Below, in pieces: positions 25,599-34,418 of a stretch of 64,000 nucleotides of DNA. Within the stretch, counting starts at the first letter, position 1; every line of letters begins with the position of its first letter. The translations under genes and the position numbers were made by a program. Source of the DNA: a bacterium (GTDB lineage Bacteria > Myxococcota_A > Bradymonadia > UBA7976 > UBA1532); the NCBI GenBank assembly GCA_030427205.1, contig JAUHXC010000008.1:1-64000 (forward strand), given 5' to 3'. The notes beneath the pieces were generated by a model, which was not told the DNA's origin, did no database searches, and saw only the letters and a program-made list of their open reading frames with translations.

Positions 25599-26825
25599 CT
25601 ACCAGCCGAGCACGTAGCCGAAGATCAGCGGCGCGACGATGGTGGCGTCGCTCTGGATCGCGAAGCGCGGGGTGTCGGGGGTGATCTTGCCCCAGGTGAT
25701 CTTCTCGTTGGGCGGCGCGCCCGAGTAGCCGCCGTAGCTGGTCACCGCGTCGCCGATCTGACAGAAGTAGCCCCAGGGCTCGGTGTGCTCGCGCAGATCC
25801 TGCGTCACCAGCGGCACGGCGCAGATGGCGAAGTCGCCGGCGATGCCGCCGCCGACCTGGAAGAAGCCGCAGCGCTGGTTCTCGGGTCGGCGATACCACG
25901 CGACCAGATCGACCATCGCGTCGGCGTCGCTCAAGAGCAGGCGATGAGGCTGCACGCCCTCGGCGATGCACCACGCCGCCAGCGCGTTGCCCAGCGTGCT
26001 GTCGGCCCAGCCCGGCACCCAGATGGGAATACCCGCGTCGAGCGCGGCGCAGACCCACGAGTCCCGCCGCCGCGGCTTCAGCTCGGGGCGCTCGATGAAG
26101 AGCACCTCGAGCGCCTCGGCCAGCCAGTCCGGCGCCAGCCGCGGCCCGCCGCCGGTCTTCACCGTCGCCGCCCACAGCGGCTTGAGCAAGCCGATGAGGT
26201 CGTCCATCACCCGCTCGGGGATGCAGACGTCGGTGACCCGGTTGAGGCCCTCGTCGAGCAGCGCCTGCTCGGCCTCGGCGGGCAGCGCGCGCCACTGCAC
26301 GTGGCGGTAGTGCTCGCGGGCCATGAGCACGAAGATGTCTTCCTCCAGGTTGGCGCCGGTGCAGCTGATGGCGTGCACCTTGCCCTCGCGGATCATCTCG
26401 GCCAGGGAGATGCCCACCTCGGCGGTCGACATCGCGCCGGCGAGTGAGACGAGCATCTTGCGCCCGGCCTCGACGTGGCTGCACCACGCCCGCGCCGCGC
26501 GACCGACCACGCCGGCGTTGTAGTGCCGGTAGTGGCGATCGACGAAGGTGGTCAGCGGCCCGGTCGCCTCGAACGCCCGCGGCTCGACCTCCACCGGGCG
26601 CCCGTCGGGATCGGAGAACGCCAGCCGCAGGTGACCGCCCGCCCCGCGCGACAGCCGCACCTCGACCGCCTCGCCTGGCAGTCCGCGTCGCGCGTCGCCC
26701 GGGTAGCGCACCCAGCGGGCCTCGCCGCCCTCACCGGCGCCGGCGGGGCCGAAGCCGGCCTGCTGCAGCCATACCCGCAGCCGGGCTGCGTCGAATGTGG
26801 GGTCATCGATCTCGATGAAGTCCAT
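25599..26825 (-). CDS. Deoxyhypusine synthase-like protein
   Basis: The 408-residue protein has an N-terminal region of about 85 residues of unknown fold. A deoxyhypusine/homospermidine-synthase-like Rossmann domain follows: MLVSLAGAMSTAEVGISLAE, ISCTGANLEEDIF, PGWADSTLGNALAAWC, FFQVGGGIAGDF and PNEKITWGKITPD. The WGK lysine corresponds to the catalytic lysine of deoxyhypusine synthase. Bacteria lack hypusinated eIF5A, so members here are thought to act on polyamines or an unknown target. ATG 26825. It is divergent from the kinase gene at 26991, sharing a 165-base promoter region. Confidence 0.87.
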   Translation of the reverse strand: MDFIEIDDPTFDAARLRVWLQQAGFGPAGAGEGGEARWVRYPGDARRGLPGEAVEVRLSRGAGGHLRLAFSDPDGRPVEVEPRAFEATGPLTTFVDRHYRHYNAGVVGRAARAWCSHVEAGRKMLVSLAGAMSTAEVGISLAEMIREGKVHAISCTGANLEEDIFVLMAREHYRHVQWRALPAEAEQALLDEGLNRVTDVCIPERVMDDLIGLLKPLWAATVKTGGGPRLAPDWLAEALEVLFIERPELKPRRRDSWVCAALDAGIPIWVPGWADSTLGNALAAWCIAEGVQPHRLLLSDADAMVDLVAWYRRPENQRCGFFQVGGGIAGDFAICAVPLVTQDLREHTEPWGYFCQIGDAVTSYGGYSGAPPNEKITWGKITPDTPRFAIQSDATIVAPLIFGYVLGW

Positions 26826-26990
26826 GCGTCCCTCTGGTGGTGTCCGTCTGCCGAGGGCCCATTACGATACGCGCGCATCCGGTGCAAGACGCCCACTGTG
26901 GCCGAGCCGACGCCGGGCCTCCGCCGGGCCGCCGCCGACCGCGTTGACACGACCCGGACGAAACGCCAACGTGTGCGCGGAGGTTATTGG

Positions 26991-29435
26991 ATGGCCGACG
27001 AGCAGGACGACCTCGGCGCGCTGGTCGATGCGCTGGTGCGGGGCCGGGGGCTCGACAGCGAGATCTTCCAACGCCTCTTTCCGCCCGACTTCGCCCATCG
27101 CACCCTGACCCGGGTCGAGCAGCTGCGAGCGATGCTCGCCGAGCGCGAAGACATGACCGGGCCCGACCTGCAGCCCGGCGATACCCTCGTCGACGTGCTC
27201 GACGGCGATCCCAACTACCCCCTGCATACGCCGCTCGGCCAGCACCCGCGCTACGGCCTCGGCGAGCTGCTCGGAGCCGGCGGCGTCGCCGAGGTCTACC
27301 AGGCGCTCGATCGCCGGTTGGGGCGGGCGGTCGCGCTCAAGGCCCTGCGCCCCGAGATCGCCCAGCAGCGGCGCAACCGGCAGCGCTTCATCGCCGAATC
27401 CCAGACCACCGCCCGCCTGGCGCACCCGGGCATCATCCCGGTGCACGACGCGGGCAAGCTGGCCGACGGCCGACTCTTCTTCACCATGCAGCGGGTCGAA
27501 GGCCGCACGCTGCGCGCGGTCATCGACGCCCTGCAGAAGCGCGACGTGATCACCGAGGGGCAGTTTCCCCTGCCCCGCCTGCTCTCGATCTTCCATCGGG
27601 TCTGCATGACCGTGGCCTATGCCCATGATCAGGGGGTCATCCACCGCGACCTCAAGCCGGAGAACATCCTGCTCGGCCCGTATGGCGAGGTCTACGTCGC
27701 CGACTGGGGGCTCTCGCGCCCCTTCGACGAGGAGGCCGCGCCCGACGAGCGGTTGACCCGCGAGGGCGAAGCCATCGGCACGCTGTATTACATGGCGCCC
27801 GAGCAGGCGTGCGGCGAGCTCGACGAGCAGGGCCCGGGCATCGACATCTGGGCGTTGGGGGTCATCCTCTACGAGCTGCTCGCCCTCGATCGCCCCTTCG
27901 TCGGCCGCTCGATCATCAACCTGGTCTATGTGATCGCGACGGATCCGCCGCGCCCAATCCACGAGGTGGTCCGCCCCGGCCGCGCGCTGCCCGACCCGCT
28001 CGTCGAGCTGATCGACGCGGCGCTGATCAAAGAGGTCGCCCAGCGCACGCTCTCGGCGCGGCAGATGGCCGAGCGCGTCGCCGCGTGGCTCGACGGCGTC
28101 GAGAGCGACCGCCGCAAGCGCGCCGAGGCCCGCGCGCTGCTCGAGCGGGCGCGGGCCGAGGAGCGCCGTTTTCGGGTGCAGCACGGCCGGGCCCGCACCC
28201 TCGACGATACCCTGCGCGCCGTGCGCGACCGGCTGGCCATCGACGCCGACGAGACCACCCGCGACGACCTGTGGCGCCGCCAGGAGGCCTGCCGCCAGCA
28301 GGGCCTCGACGCGGAGCGGCTGCGGGTGCACACCATCGAGCTCGCCCTGCAATCCATCGACGTCTGGGAGACCGACGAGGCCCACCAGCTCGTCGCCGAC
28401 CTGTGCTGGGCCCGCGCCCGCGAGCTGCGCGCGCGCGGCGACGCCACCGGGGCCATGCCGTTCGAAGGCCTGGCCCGGCGCCACGACCGCGGCCGGCTCG
28501 CCGACGAGATGGCGCCCGACGGCCGGCTCGAGGTGGCCCGCGGCACCGGCTCGGTGCGTATTCTCGCCCAGACTCCGCTGGGGCCCCTGCGCGCCGATAC
28601 CCCCATCGAGTCGGGGGACGGGCGGCTGCCGGTGGGCAGCTACGTCGTCCAGGTGGCGACCGCCGGGCGCATGACCGCGCGCGTCCCGATCGTGATCGGC
28701 GGCAATCGGGTCCACCGGCTGCGGGTGGTCCCGCCGCCCGCCGAGTTCGAAGACGAGTGGTGCTACATCCAGGGCGGCCGCGCCCGCCTGGGCGGCGACC
28801 CGCTCGCGCCGCTGTCGCTCGCCGACAATACCTTCGAGTTCACGCCGTTTCTCATCGGACGCCACCCGATCACCGCGCGGCGCTACCGCCGCTTCGTCGC
28901 CGACAGCGGGCACCCGGCGCCGGCGGGCCTCGCCGCCGCCGCCGACGACGCGCCGGTCGGCGGGATCCGGCTCAGCGACGCCCGCGCCTACTGCAGCTGG
29001 CGCAGCATGCGCGACGGCGCCGCCATCCGCCTGCCGACCGAGGCCGAGTGGGAGTACGTCGCCCGCGGCGTCGACGGGCGGCGGTTCCCATGGGGCGATG
29101 GCTTCGACCCGTCGCTGTGCCTCTCGGCGGCCGAGCCGAGTGACGGGCCGGGCGCCGTCGGCAGCAAGCCACGGGATCGCAGCCCGTTCGGCGTGATGGA
29201 CCTCGCCGGTCGGATCAGCGAGTGGACCGCCTCCCCCGCCGACCGCGGCATCGGTCACTACGTCGTGCGCGGCGGCAGCCACCGGGACGCACCGCGCCAT
29301 TGCCGCGCGGCCGCCCGGCGGTTCGTGCCGTCGGACGCGGTCCGCCCCACCATCGGCTTTCGCATCGTGCGGGTCATCGACAACGCCGTCGGGCGGGGAT
29401 CGGGGCCGCTGCTCACCGTCGAGCGGCCGCGCTGA
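26991..29435 (+). CDS. Ser/Thr protein kinase fused to formylglycine-enzyme-like domain
   Basis: The 814-residue protein begins at ATG 26991 behind GGAGG. Its kinase domain spans about residues 85-375: LLGAGGVAEVYQ, Lys117 in VALKAL, IHRDLKPEN with Asp220, DWGL and YYMAPEQ. A charged helical stretch and a small beta domain (about 520-585) follow. A formylglycine-generating-enzyme-like (SUMF1) domain runs from about 590 to 800, with RLPTEAEWEYVARG, FPWGD, SPFGVMDLAGRISEW and VVRGGSHRDAPRHC. The paired active-site cysteines of true FGE are not both present, so this is likely a ligand-binding version as in Pkn1-type kinases. No membrane helix is seen, so it should be cytoplasmic. Confidence 0.9.
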   Translation: MADEQDDLGALVDALVRGRGLDSEIFQRLFPPDFAHRTLTRVEQLRAMLAEREDMTGPDLQPGDTLVDVLDGDPNYPLHTPLGQHPRYGLGELLGAGGVAEVYQALDRRLGRAVALKALRPEIAQQRRNRQRFIAESQTTARLAHPGIIPVHDAGKLADGRLFFTMQRVEGRTLRAVIDALQKRDVITEGQFPLPRLLSIFHRVCMTVAYAHDQGVIHRDLKPENILLGPYGEVYVADWGLSRPFDEEAAPDERLTREGEAIGTLYYMAPEQACGELDEQGPGIDIWALGVILYELLALDRPFVGRSIINLVYVIATDPPRPIHEVVRPGRALPDPLVELIDAALIKEVAQRTLSARQMAERVAAWLDGVESDRRKRAEARALLERARAEERRFRVQHGRARTLDDTLRAVRDRLAIDADETTRDDLWRRQEACRQQGLDAERLRVHTIELALQSIDVWETDEAHQLVADLCWARARELRARGDATGAMPFEGLARRHDRGRLADEMAPDGRLEVARGTGSVRILAQTPLGPLRADTPIESGDGRLPVGSYVVQVATAGRMTARVPIVIGGNRVHRLRVVPPPAEFEDEWCYIQGGRARLGGDPLAPLSLADNTFEFTPFLIGRHPITARRYRRFVADSGHPAPAGLAAAADDAPVGGIRLSDARAYCSWRSMRDGAAIRLPTEAEWEYVARGVDGRRFPWGDGFDPSLCLSAAEPSDGPGAVGSKPRDRSPFGVMDLAGRISEWTASPADRGIGHYVVRGGSHRDAPRHCRAAARRFVPSDAVRPTIGFRIVRVIDNAVGRGSGPLLTVERPR

Positions 29436-29574
29436 GCCTCACCACGTACAATCCCTGAGAGGTAACCCCGGGGCCATACGGTCTCAGCGGCGCCTTGCCC
29501 CGTGACATCCGCCGCCGTGCCCCTTCTGCCCCATCCCGGCGGCGCCCACCGACCCATTTACGGCCTCTGCGGCA

Positions 29575-29590
29575 TGGCACGCCCATTGCT
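29575..29590 (+). promoter_or_regulatory. Sigma-54 (-24/-12) promoter
   Basis: TGGCACGCCCATTGCT matches the full TGGCACGN4TTGCW consensus, with GG and GC correctly spaced. It lies 50 bases before the start of the lipoprotein gene at 29641, giving a leader of about 40 bases. Rolling-circle-like precision of this match in a GC-rich genome is unlikely by chance. An enhancer-binding protein is required; its site is not clear, though CTGAGA/TCTCAG arms lie near 29455-29490. Confidence 0.8.
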
Positions 29591-29601
29591 GTACCGAAGA
29601 G

Positions 29602-29620
29602 TGTCATCCCGACGATGACA
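29602..29620 (+). other. Leader hairpin of the 29641 lipoprotein mRNA
   Basis: TGTCATC, five-base loop CCGAC, GATGACA form a perfect 7-base stem beginning at or next to the predicted sigma-54 transcript start. It would sit at the extreme 5' end of the mRNA and may protect it or act as an operator. Confidence 0.5.
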
Positions 29621-29640
29621 TCACCCGACGGAGGCCCGCG

Positions 29641-30411
29641 ATGCAGTCATCGTTCCTGTTCCTGTTCCTGTCCACGTTCGCCCTGCTCCTGATCGGCTGC
29701 GGAGACGCAGAGCAGCCGCAGACCGGCCAGATGACCCGCCCTCAGCTCAGCGGCGGACCCGGGGTGAGCGTCTACGACTTCGTGATCAACCAGCAGCGGG
29801 TCGGCACGGTGCTCGTCACCGATGGCGTCTCGGGCGATGGCTATGCCAACCAGTACGAATACTGGCTGTGGGATCCGGCGGTCACCGCCGACCTGCGCGC
29901 GGGCAATATCAACGGCTTCGTCATCAAGATCCCCTACAGCAACGAGACCTGGAGCGCCGACGCCGTGACCGCCTTCGAAGCGGGCACCTCCGGGTGGACC
30001 GCCTTCAGCATCCCCCGCGAGTTCGAACTGCAGTCAGAGCCGCGCTGGGCCTACACCAGCGCGTCGTCGGAGCGCTTCCTCTTCGAGATGGAAGCCCCGG
30101 CCTGGGGCAACGCGGGCGGCACGATCCGCTACTACCTCGAGATGGACTTCCAGCCGGGTTCGGACATCCCGTCGATGGAGTGGCTGGTCCACGCGGATGA
30201 CATCAAGACCTACTATGCCTCGGAAGACTCCGACGACGACGCGGACGAAGACTCGGACGAAGGCAGCGACGAGGGTGGCAGCTGGTGGCTGCCGCCCGAG
30301 GCCGCGGCGGAGGCGACCCGCTGGGAGGTCCGCCTGACCGAATACGAGACCCTCGACGCCAAGGGGCTCGCCTGGGCCTACGAGTTGAAGACGCTCTACC
30401 CGCCGCAGTGA
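29641..30411 (+). CDS. Lipoprotein of unknown function, sigma-54 controlled
   Basis: The 256-residue protein has a clean lipoprotein signal (FLFLFLSTFALLLIGC) with lipidation at Cys20. The mature part is a probable beta-sandwich (VSVYDFVINQQRVGTVLVTD, NQYEYWLWDPAVT, FEMEAPAWGNAGGTIRYYLE) broken by an acidic low-complexity loop at about residues 195-212 (SDDDADEDSDEGSDEG). ATG 29641 follows GGAGG. It is preceded by a consensus sigma-54 promoter and converges on the second kinase-FGE gene with 108 bases between. I do not recognise the family. Confidence 0.88.
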   Translation: MQSSFLFLFLSTFALLLIGCGDAEQPQTGQMTRPQLSGGPGVSVYDFVINQQRVGTVLVTDGVSGDGYANQYEYWLWDPAVTADLRAGNINGFVIKIPYSNETWSADAVTAFEAGTSGWTAFSIPREFELQSEPRWAYTSASSERFLFEMEAPAWGNAGGTIRYYLEMDFQPGSDIPSMEWLVHADDIKTYYASEDSDDDADEDSDEGSDEGGSWWLPPEAAAEATRWEVRLTEYETLDAKGLAWAYELKTLYPPQ

Positions 30412-30519
30412 TCGAGCCATCCCCCCCCGCCTGACCGCTCTGCTGCCCTGCCGCCGCTCTCCTCCCCGCCGCCGCTCACCGCCCGCCTGCGACCCGGCTC
30501 ACGGCGCTCGCATCCGTCG

Positions 30520-32997
30520 TCACGCCTCCGGCCACGGGCGCACCAACCGCACACCGATGGACGAGAAGCGCCGATCGGGCGGGTCGGCGTAGCGCGCGGC
30601 GCAGCGGGTGGCCGGCACCGTCGCGCTCCACGCCGATCCACGCACCGCGCGCAGGCTGACGTCGGCCGGATCCGCCGGCTCGACGACCAGGCGATCCCCG
30701 TCGATACGCGAACCGCCCGGCTGCCACACGTTGATGCACCATGTGCGTACATTGCCCGCCAGGCCCCGGATGCCATACGGGCTGACATCCTTCGAGCGCC
30801 CGCCGAGCGGTCCGACGCCGACCGGCTGCCGACCCGCCGGGCCGGCGAAGCCATCGAGCACGACCGCCCAGCGGGGCAGCATGTAGTCGCCCCACGGCCG
30901 CAGACGCCCGTCGGCGCCGCGCGCGGCCTTCTCCCACTCGAACTCGTCGGGCAGGCGCCACGCCTGGCCGGTGCGCGCCGCGCGCCACGCCGCGTAGGCC
31001 ATCGCCGCCGTCCAGTCGACCCGGTTGATCGGCAGATCGTCGCTCTGCACCGGGCGCGCGCCGTGCTCGGCGGGGTCGGCCCGCAAGACGAGGCGGCCTT
31101 CGGAGGTGCGGGTGAGCAGCGTGCTGCGCGCGCCGGTCGCCGTCGGCTCGCCGTGCGGCGCGAAGCGCTCGGCCCGGTCGCCGCGTCCGCCGCGCTCCAG
31201 GTCTTCGAGGAAAGCCAGCCATTGGCCGACGGTGACCGGATCGCGGCCCATCACGAAGCCTTCGAGCCAGATCCGGCGCCGCTCGGGCGCGTCGGGGGCG
31301 ACCGGATCACCACCGACGATGCACCAGCCGGCGGGCACCAGCACCTCGTCGGGGCCGACGCTCTCGGCCGGCGGCAGCCGCAAGACCCGCGCCTCGGACT
31401 CACCGGGACCGACGAGGCGCCATGTCTCGCCGCGCTCGATGACGACCGGCAGCCGCACCGTGGCCCGCCCCCGGGCCCGCACCACCGCCAGATAGCTGCC
31501 ATGGGATACGCTCCAGCGGATGGTCGGGCCGACCGCGCGCAGGCCCACCGAGCGGGCGACCAGCCGTCGATCGACGTCCACGTGGCGCATCAGCTCGACC
31601 TCGGCGTCGGGCGGATCGACGGTCAGCTCGAAGGTGCCCTCGCCGGCGAGGAAGCGCCGGTGGCGCGCGCGGGCGTGGATGCCCAGCTGCGTCTCGGCGC
31701 GAGCGACCGCGGCCGGCCGGCGCGCCGCCTCGGCCCGGCGGATCCGATCGACGTAGTGATCGGCGAGCCGCTCGTGGGCTTCGCTCAGGCCCGGGTCGAG
31801 CTTCAGCGCGGCGCGCAGGTCCTGCTTCCACGCCGCTTCGGCCTGCTCGGCGTCGCGCCGAAAGCGCGCCGCGCGGTCTTCCAGGGCCCAGATCGGGCGC
31901 CAGGCATCGGCGGCGGCGCGGTTGTCGAGCTCGGCGGCGAGCTCGGCTGCCCGCGCGCGGTCCCGCCGGGCGCAGCCGCGCAGGCGACTCATCTCGGCCA
32001 CCCGCTCGTCGGCCGCGCGCACTCGAGCCAGCGCCCGCGCGGTGCGCCGCGCCCCGTCGAGCCAGCCGCGCAGCGCGTCGGCGAAGTCGCCGGCGTCCGC
32101 CAGCCGCTCCGCCGGATCCCGCAGGCGGGCCAGCGCGCACAGCTCGACCAGCTCGGCCGGCAGCTGCGCCGCCCGCTGCCCCGCCCGTACGGTCACCGAC
32201 GGCACCTCGACCGCGCCGCTCAGCGCGGGCCACGGCGGGCCGGTCTCCGGGCCGAAGGGCGGCTTGCCGGCGATGATCTCGAGCAGCAGGCCGCCCAGAC
32301 CCCACAGGTCGGTGACCGGCCCGCACACCGGCAGCCCCAGGGCCTGCTCCGGCGACATGTAGATCGGGGTGCCGGCGAGCCCGCCCTCGTCGTCCTGGTG
32401 CAGCAGCATCTCCAGCGACTCGGTGCTCGGGGCGAACGCCCGGGCGAGCCCCCAGTCCATCACCTGAACCTCGCCGAAGTGACCGACCATGATGTTGGCC
32501 GGCTTGAGGTCGCAGTGCACCACCCCCTGCTCGTGGGCGTAGGCCACCGCCTCGGTCACCCGCACCAGCACCTCGATGAGCCGGCGCAGCCCGCTGCTCG
32601 TCTCGCTGCCCTGCTCGATCTCGAGCGCCCGGGCGGCGATGACTTCACCCAGCGTGCGTCCGCGCACCAGCCGCATGGTGAACCACGCCCGCCCGTCGTC
32701 GAGCTGACCCCGATCGTGCACCGGGATGATCGCGGGGTGCTCCAATCGGGCCGTGATCGACGCCTCGCGCCGGAATCGGACCAGCGCCCGGCCGTCGCGG
32801 CCGTGGGAGACCTTGAGCGCCACGTCCCGCGCCAGCCGCGCGTCGCGGGCCAGATAGACATCGCCCAGGCCGCCCGAAGCCAGGTGGCGCCCGATCTCGT
32901 AGCGCGTGGCGACGAGCGGCGGCAGCGGCATGCGCTCCGCCGGCGCGCGCCCGTGATCGACGGTCGCTGCCAGCGGGTCGGGCGGCATCGGCTGCAC
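30520..32997 (-). CDS. Ser/Thr kinase fused to formylglycine-enzyme-like domain, HCD variant
   Basis: The 825-residue protein is taken from GTG 32997, five bases after GAGGAG; ATG 32988 is an alternative. The kinase domain has HLASGGLGDVYLA, lysine in VALKVS, VHCDLKPANIM (Cys replaces the usual Arg of HRD), DWGLAR and YMSPEQ. A helical middle section (AAELAAELDNRAAADAW) and a beta domain with PPDAEVELMRH follow. The C-terminal FGE-like domain is recognised by WRLPDEFEWEKAARGADG, LRPWGDY, SPYGIRGLAGNVRTW and VRGSAWSATVPATRC. The Arg-to-Cys change makes it a non-RD kinase, usually not activated by loop phosphorylation. No membrane helix is visible. Confidence 0.88.
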   Translation of the reverse strand: MQPMPPDPLAATVDHGRAPAERMPLPPLVATRYEIGRHLASGGLGDVYLARDARLARDVALKVSHGRDGRALVRFRREASITARLEHPAIIPVHDRGQLDDGRAWFTMRLVRGRTLGEVIAARALEIEQGSETSSGLRRLIEVLVRVTEAVAYAHEQGVVHCDLKPANIMVGHFGEVQVMDWGLARAFAPSTESLEMLLHQDDEGGLAGTPIYMSPEQALGLPVCGPVTDLWGLGGLLLEIIAGKPPFGPETGPPWPALSGAVEVPSVTVRAGQRAAQLPAELVELCALARLRDPAERLADAGDFADALRGWLDGARRTARALARVRAADERVAEMSRLRGCARRDRARAAELAAELDNRAAADAWRPIWALEDRAARFRRDAEQAEAAWKQDLRAALKLDPGLSEAHERLADHYVDRIRRAEAARRPAAVARAETQLGIHARARHRRFLAGEGTFELTVDPPDAEVELMRHVDVDRRLVARSVGLRAVGPTIRWSVSHGSYLAVVRARGRATVRLPVVIERGETWRLVGPGESEARVLRLPPAESVGPDEVLVPAGWCIVGGDPVAPDAPERRRIWLEGFVMGRDPVTVGQWLAFLEDLERGGRGDRAERFAPHGEPTATGARSTLLTRTSEGRLVLRADPAEHGARPVQSDDLPINRVDWTAAMAYAAWRAARTGQAWRLPDEFEWEKAARGADGRLRPWGDYMLPRWAVVLDGFAGPAGRQPVGVGPLGGRSKDVSPYGIRGLAGNVRTWCINVWQPGGSRIDGDRLVVEPADPADVSLRAVRGSAWSATVPATRCAARYADPPDRRFSSIGVRLVRPWPEA

Positions 32998-33103
32998 GGC
33001 GGCTCCTCGGCGAATCGGGCGTTTGAGTCGGGCTGTATCGGAACGCGCCCCGATTCGAACGATGCGCCGTCCGTGGGGGCCGTGACGGCCCGGGTCATGA
33101 TTC

Positions 33104-33140
33104 GAAAAGAGAAAGGCGGCGACCATCACGGATCGCCGCC
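33104..33140 (-). terminator. Rho-independent terminator of the 33211-34314 lipoprotein gene
   Basis: Read on the minus strand, GGCGGCGA, a 10-base loop and TCGCCGCC are followed at once by TTTCTCTTTTC. Perfect 8-base GC stem plus U-rich tract is the classical intrinsic terminator. It lies 71 bases after the stop codon and separates the lipoprotein from the kinase gene. Confidence 0.8.
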
Positions 33141-33210
33141 CATCACGTCGAGACCATATAGTCACACATACATGTCACTTACGGGCCATCGACGCGCCTC
33201 GCACCGGGTC

Positions 33211-34314
33211 TCAGCCGCACTGCGGGTAGAGCGCCTCGGCGTCGAACTCACCGTCCGGGCAGAGGAAGGCCGCCTCGTCCGGGTGGTTCTCGGCGTAGTC
33301 GTCACCGCAGTAGTACTCCTCGGCGCTGTAGAAGTCGCAGCCCGGCGTGCGCTCGACCACGGCGCTCTCGTCGACCGGCACCAGCTCGCCGTCCTCGTCG
33401 AAGCAGCGGCGCTCCTCGACCCAGTTGACGTACAGCGGGAAGGTCGTGGTGATGTGCGAGTCCTCACCCGTCAGCCGCTCCATGCGCACCGCTTCGCCGT
33501 CCAGCCGGCCGAGGTCGTAGGCCGTCACCCGATAGGCGTAGTCACCGGTGAAGCGATTGGTCACCGTCGCGCACTGCTCCCAGATGCGACGGCCGGCCTC
33601 GAAGTCGACCAGCGTCAGCGGCCCGATCTCGATGGAGAACGGCTCGACGCCGCCGATCTGGTCCCAGACCACCTCGATGGGATCATCGTCGGGATCGGCG
33701 ACGGTGGCGCAGATGGTCACCGGCGCGCACTCGTAGGCGAACTTGTCGTCTTCGATGGCGATCTCGAGCTGCGGCGGCCGGTTGAGGGCCACCGGGGTGT
33801 CGAGCTGGGCCGTCGGGTCGCCCTCACACTGCGCGATCATCAGCGGCGGCTCGGCGGTCTCGCCGGGCAGCACCTCGACCGGCTCCATCAGCCGGGCGGC
33901 GGCGCACTCCGCCGACGGGCGCCACTCGTCGCCGTCGATGTGGCTCGCCGGCACGGCGGTGACGTCGTAGCAGCCGGGCGCCAGCGAGATGAAGAGGTCG
34001 GCGCCGACGTGCTTCGACTGCGAATCCAGCCGCTGCTCGAGCAGCTCGACCATGCCCGGCAGCAGGCCGGCCATGAGGTCTACGTTGGCCTCCATCACAT
34101 TGGGCTCGAAGTCGCCCTCGTCCTCGTCGGGGCAGGCGACGCGCTCGACGCGGAAGTGGAAGCCGACCACGTCGGTCTCGGCGTAGTGCTCGGTGGTCAG
34201 GTAGGCGCCGCTCAGCCCGACGTTCGCGGGATCGTCGTCGGTGGGCTGATCGGGGCCGGCGCAGGCGGCGGTGGCGGTGGCGGCGAGGCAAGCCAGGAGG
34301 GTCTTGCGGATCAT
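33211..34314 (-). CDS. Lipoprotein of unknown function, sigma-54 controlled
   Basis: The 367-residue protein starts at ATG 34314 with GGAG nine bases upstream. It has a lipoprotein signal (TLLACLAATATAAC). The mature protein is acidic, with eleven or more cysteines scattered along it (VERVACPDEDEGDF, LAPGCYDVTAV, YECAPVTICATVADPDDDP, GCDFYSAEEYYCGDD). The DPDDDPIEVVWD segment resembles Ig/PKD-like domains of surface proteins. It has its own promoter of the -24/-12 type and its own terminator, so it is monocistronic. No known family recognised. Disulphide formation in the periplasm or outside is likely. Confidence 0.87.
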   Translation of the reverse strand: MIRKTLLACLAATATAACAGPDQPTDDDPANVGLSGAYLTTEHYAETDVVGFHFRVERVACPDEDEGDFEPNVMEANVDLMAGLLPGMVELLEQRLDSQSKHVGADLFISLAPGCYDVTAVPASHIDGDEWRPSAECAAARLMEPVEVLPGETAEPPLMIAQCEGDPTAQLDTPVALNRPPQLEIAIEDDKFAYECAPVTICATVADPDDDPIEVVWDQIGGVEPFSIEIGPLTLVDFEAGRRIWEQCATVTNRFTGDYAYRVTAYDLGRLDGEAVRMERLTGEDSHITTTFPLYVNWVEERRCFDEDGELVPVDESAVVERTPGCDFYSAEEYYCGDDYAENHPDEAAFLCPDGEFDAEALYPQCG

Positions 34315-34391
34315 GGTGAACTCCATCGGAGCCGGGGTTTGAGAGACGTCCGTCGAACCTGGAAAGCAGTGCGTGGACGCCACGGGGTATC

Positions 34392-34407
34392 TGCAGCTGC
34401 CGTGCCA
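34392..34407 (-). promoter_or_regulatory. Sigma-54 (-24/-12) promoter
   Basis: Minus-strand TGGCACGGCAGCTGCA matches TGGCACGN4TTGCW at all but one informative base (C for the first T of the -12 element), and the invariant GG and GC are correctly spaced. It lies about 78 bases before the lipoprotein start at 34314. Confidence 0.65.
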
Positions 34408-34418
34408 AGGCCCGAGAG

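Noticed and set aside
26943..26971. TTGACA with CAACGT 17 bases downstream, before the kinase-FGE gene
   Set aside because: The -35 box is perfect but the -10 box is poor, so it is not listed as a promoter.
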